Shown in pieces: positions 32,075 through 33,646 of a stretch of 33,646 nt of DNA; position 1 is the first letter of the stretch; every line of letters begins with the position of its first letter. A program made the position numbers and the translations under genes. The stretch is taken from assembly GCA_021648045.1 (NCBI GenBank), contig JAKITM010000013.1, forward strand, positions 1 through 33,646. Reading direction: 5' to 3'. This stretch comes from Lysobacterales bacterium (GTDB lineage: Bacteria > Pseudomonadota > Gammaproteobacteria > Xanthomonadales > SZUA-36). A model generated the notes under the pieces. It saw only the letters and a program-made list of their open reading frames with translations. It ran no database searches and had not been told where the DNA came from.

Positions 32075-33175
32075 CTAAGGCCGATGTGCCTGTGCTAGAT
32101 AATCCTGAGTTTGCATTTCGTTTAAACGGCTGTAGGTTCGCCGGAATTCAAAAACTAGCCGTTTACCCAAGTAAAGATTATCAAGATCCGCTGCAGCACT
32201 CAGAACCAGATTCACCCCGCGGTCATAAAGCTCGTCAACCAGAGTGATAAACCGCCTTAAACTGTCTGTTTTTTCGTCGGTGAAAACCGGCAAGCCGGTA
32301 ATCATCACGGTATTAAAAATCCGTGCAATTTCAATATAATCAATGCTTCCGCGTGGCTTTTCACACAATTCAGCAAACTCAAACCAGATAATCCCGTCGC
32401 CTCGATGGCGAGCCGTAAAGTTGCGTGAATTAATCTGCAGTTGAAGTTGCCCACGATCACTTCCCGGGTTAAGTTTTTCATAAAGCTGTGAAATCGCAAG
32501 CTCTGTAGCCGAGTTCAGGGGTGAATGATAGACTGGGAATTGTTTCAGAATTCGTAATCGGTAGTCGGTGTCGCTGTTCAGGTGCAGGGTTTTACAGTGT
32601 TTTTCAATGGCGGCAATGGCCGGTAAAAAACGCGCCCGTTGCAAACCGTTTGTATACAGGTTTTGCGGCGCGGTATTTGAAGTTGCTACCAGCACCACGC
32701 CTTCTGAAAACAAAGCTTTCATCAGCTCTCCCAAGAGCATGGCATCGGCAATATCGCTGATATAAAACTCGTCAAAGCAAATAACTCTGTTTTGGGACCA
32801 TTGCCCGGCAATGGTTTGTAGTGGGTTCTGCTGGCCATCAAGTTTGCGCAGCTCTACATGGGTACGCTGCATAAAACGATGAAAATGCAGTCTGATGGTG
32901 GTGTTGGCCGGTAAGCTGTTATAGAAAAGGTCCATCAGCATGGTTTTTCCACGGCCTACATCCCCCCAGATGTAGAGACCAACAGGAGTGTGGCTCTGCT
33001 GGGGCTTAAACAGGCGTGTCAACAGGCCTTGTCTGCCTTCAGGCTCTGTTTGTAGCTGGATATAAAGTTGTTGCAGAGCCTCTACTACGCTTGCCTGTGC
33101 GGGGTCAAAGCTAAGTTGATCAGACTCTAGCAAGGCTTGCCAGGCGGCGGCAGGGCCACCGGAAATCGGTTTCAT
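32075..33175 (-). CDS. zapE: ZapE (AFG1-like P-loop ATPase)
   Basis: 366 residues. Walker A GDVGRGKT is at 71-78 and Walker B VICFDEF at 131-137. It has RLHFHRFMQRTHVELR, VLVATSNTAPQNLYTNGLQR and FAELCEKPRGSIDYIEIARI, all as in the AFG1/ZapE family. In E. coli ZapE helps Z-ring constriction under stress. The start ATG 33173-33175 overlaps the stop of the upstream hydrolase (ATGA). Full length for the family. Confidence 0.93.
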   Translation of the reverse strand: MKPISGGPAAAWQALLESDQLSFDPAQASVVEALQQLYIQLQTEPEGRQGLLTRLFKPQQSHTPVGLYIWGDVGRGKTMLMDLFYNSLPANTTIRLHFHRFMQRTHVELRKLDGQQNPLQTIAGQWSQNRVICFDEFYISDIADAMLLGELMKALFSEGVVLVATSNTAPQNLYTNGLQRARFLPAIAAIEKHCKTLHLNSDTDYRLRILKQFPVYHSPLNSATELAISQLYEKLNPGSDRGQLQLQINSRNFTARHRGDGIIWFEFAELCEKPRGSIDYIEIARIFNTVMITGLPVFTDEKTDSLRRFITLVDELYDRGVNLVLSAAADLDNLYLGKRLVFEFRRTYSRLNEMQTQDYLAQAHRP

Positions 33176-33646
33176 GCAGGCGGTAGCTTAGGCAGATGTT
33201 CGCGCGCGCCGTTTTTAATCAGGCCGCGCAAGTCGAGTAGCCGCCGGTGGAAAAAATGCCCGGCTTCTTCCATTATTTCTAACCGTGGTGGTGGTTTGAT
33301 GTTGCGAGCCCAGGTGCTAACCGCAGCCGCGCTAACTACATCATCTTCATCGCCCTGAATGACCATCCATGGACAATCAGGCGCTTTCAGTTCGGCAAAC
33401 TCATAGCGTTCAATCGGAGGTGCAATTAGGATGAGTTGGTTCAGTGTCAATTTATGTGCGGCGCGTAAGCAAACATAACTGCCAAAAGAAAAACCTGCGA
33501 GTAGTAACTCATCATTGGGTCGAACCCGGCGCACCCAATCTACAGCCGCCAGCAGGTCATCGGTTTCACCAAAGCCATCATCATAAGTGCCGCTGCTTTC
33601 GCCAACCCCGCGGAAATTCAGGCGCAGGGTTTGTACCCCCCCCTCA
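33172..33646 (-). CDS. Alpha/beta hydrolase, partial (N-terminus outside window)
   Basis: About 158 residues, open to the right window edge. VQTLRLNFRGVGESSGTYDD, GFSFGS (nucleophile elbow), DCPWMVIQGDEDDVVS (acid region) and EEAGHFFHRR (His) form a complete catalytic set, so it is a cytoplasmic alpha/beta hydrolase. This pattern (RxNFRGVGxSxG) belongs to a widespread uncharacterised group of small serine hydrolases. It stops 4 bp inside the zapE start. The start lies outside the window, since a run of eight Cs ends just before the edge and the frame continues. Confidence 0.82.
   Translation of the reverse strand, partial: EGGVQTLRLNFRGVGESSGTYDDGFGETDDLLAAVDWVRRVRPNDELLLAGFSFGSYVCLRAAHKLTLNQLILIAPPIERYEFAELKAPDCPWMVIQGDEDDVVSAAAVSTWARNIKPPPRLEIMEEAGHFFHRRLLDLRGLIKNGAREHLPKLPPA

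Overview
The window looks like chromosomal DNA of a marine-type gammaproteobacterium, possibly Cellvibrionales-like. The evidence is a bioBFCD operon with a BirA-type operator, a ComF/GntX homologue divergent from bioB, YadGH and NatAB exporters, TatD, and ZapE. The order or genus cannot be fixed from sequence alone. I see no tRNA, rRNA or CRISPR array, and no gene-free gap exceeds 300 bp. By eye, the stretch from about 0.3 to 7.2 kb is clearly more AT-rich than the region from 16 kb onward, which suggests an exchanged surface-glycan locus. 

Region 1 (1-15650) is a surface polysaccharide locus. At the left edge is the start of an IS66-type accessory protein. A leftward operon of eight genes (12302 to 331) encodes a double GT2-type glycosyltransferase, a UDP-HexNAc 4,6-dehydratase-like enzyme, a UDP-sulfoquinovose synthase (SqdB/SQD1 family), a GalE-like epimerase, a double GT4 glycosyltransferase, a small repeat coiled-coil protein, a CgeB-like/GT2 fusion and a sulfotransferase with a long repeat-built coiled coil. 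Divergent from it is a Wzm/Wzt-type ABC exporter (12533-14001). A second leftward pair (15650 to 14080) encodes a [4Fe-4S] APS-reductase-type CysH and another sugar epimerase. 

Region 2 (15901-19553) makes nucleotide sugars: gmd and fcl (GDP-L-fucose), ugd (UDP-glucuronate), and a truncated galE remnant. 

The central hypothesis is that the locus builds and exports an unusual sulfur-rich glycan. CysH would make sulfite, SqdB would use sulfite and UDP-glucose to make UDP-sulfoquinovose (a C-S sulfonate sugar), and the sulfotransferase would add O-sulfate or cap chains, with export by Wzm/Wzt. The two repeat-built coiled-coil proteins could help set chain length, by analogy with WbdD. This linkage is inference from gene content. 

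Region 3 (19550-26373) holds tatD, a frameshifted SEC-C/2-oxoglutarate oxygenase gene in an operon with yadGH, a secreted TAP-like alpha/beta hydrolase, and natAB. Three near-identical palindromes (REP-like) occur around fcl/ugd and after tatD; one contains the stop codon of fcl. 

Region 4 (26554-33646) holds an unrecognised 170-residue protein with a good terminator, a fragment resembling the end of a Bcp-type peroxiredoxin, comF, a BirA-like operator, bioBFCD (no bioH in the operon), a possible small RNA after bioD, zapE, and a partial alpha/beta hydrolase running off the right edge.
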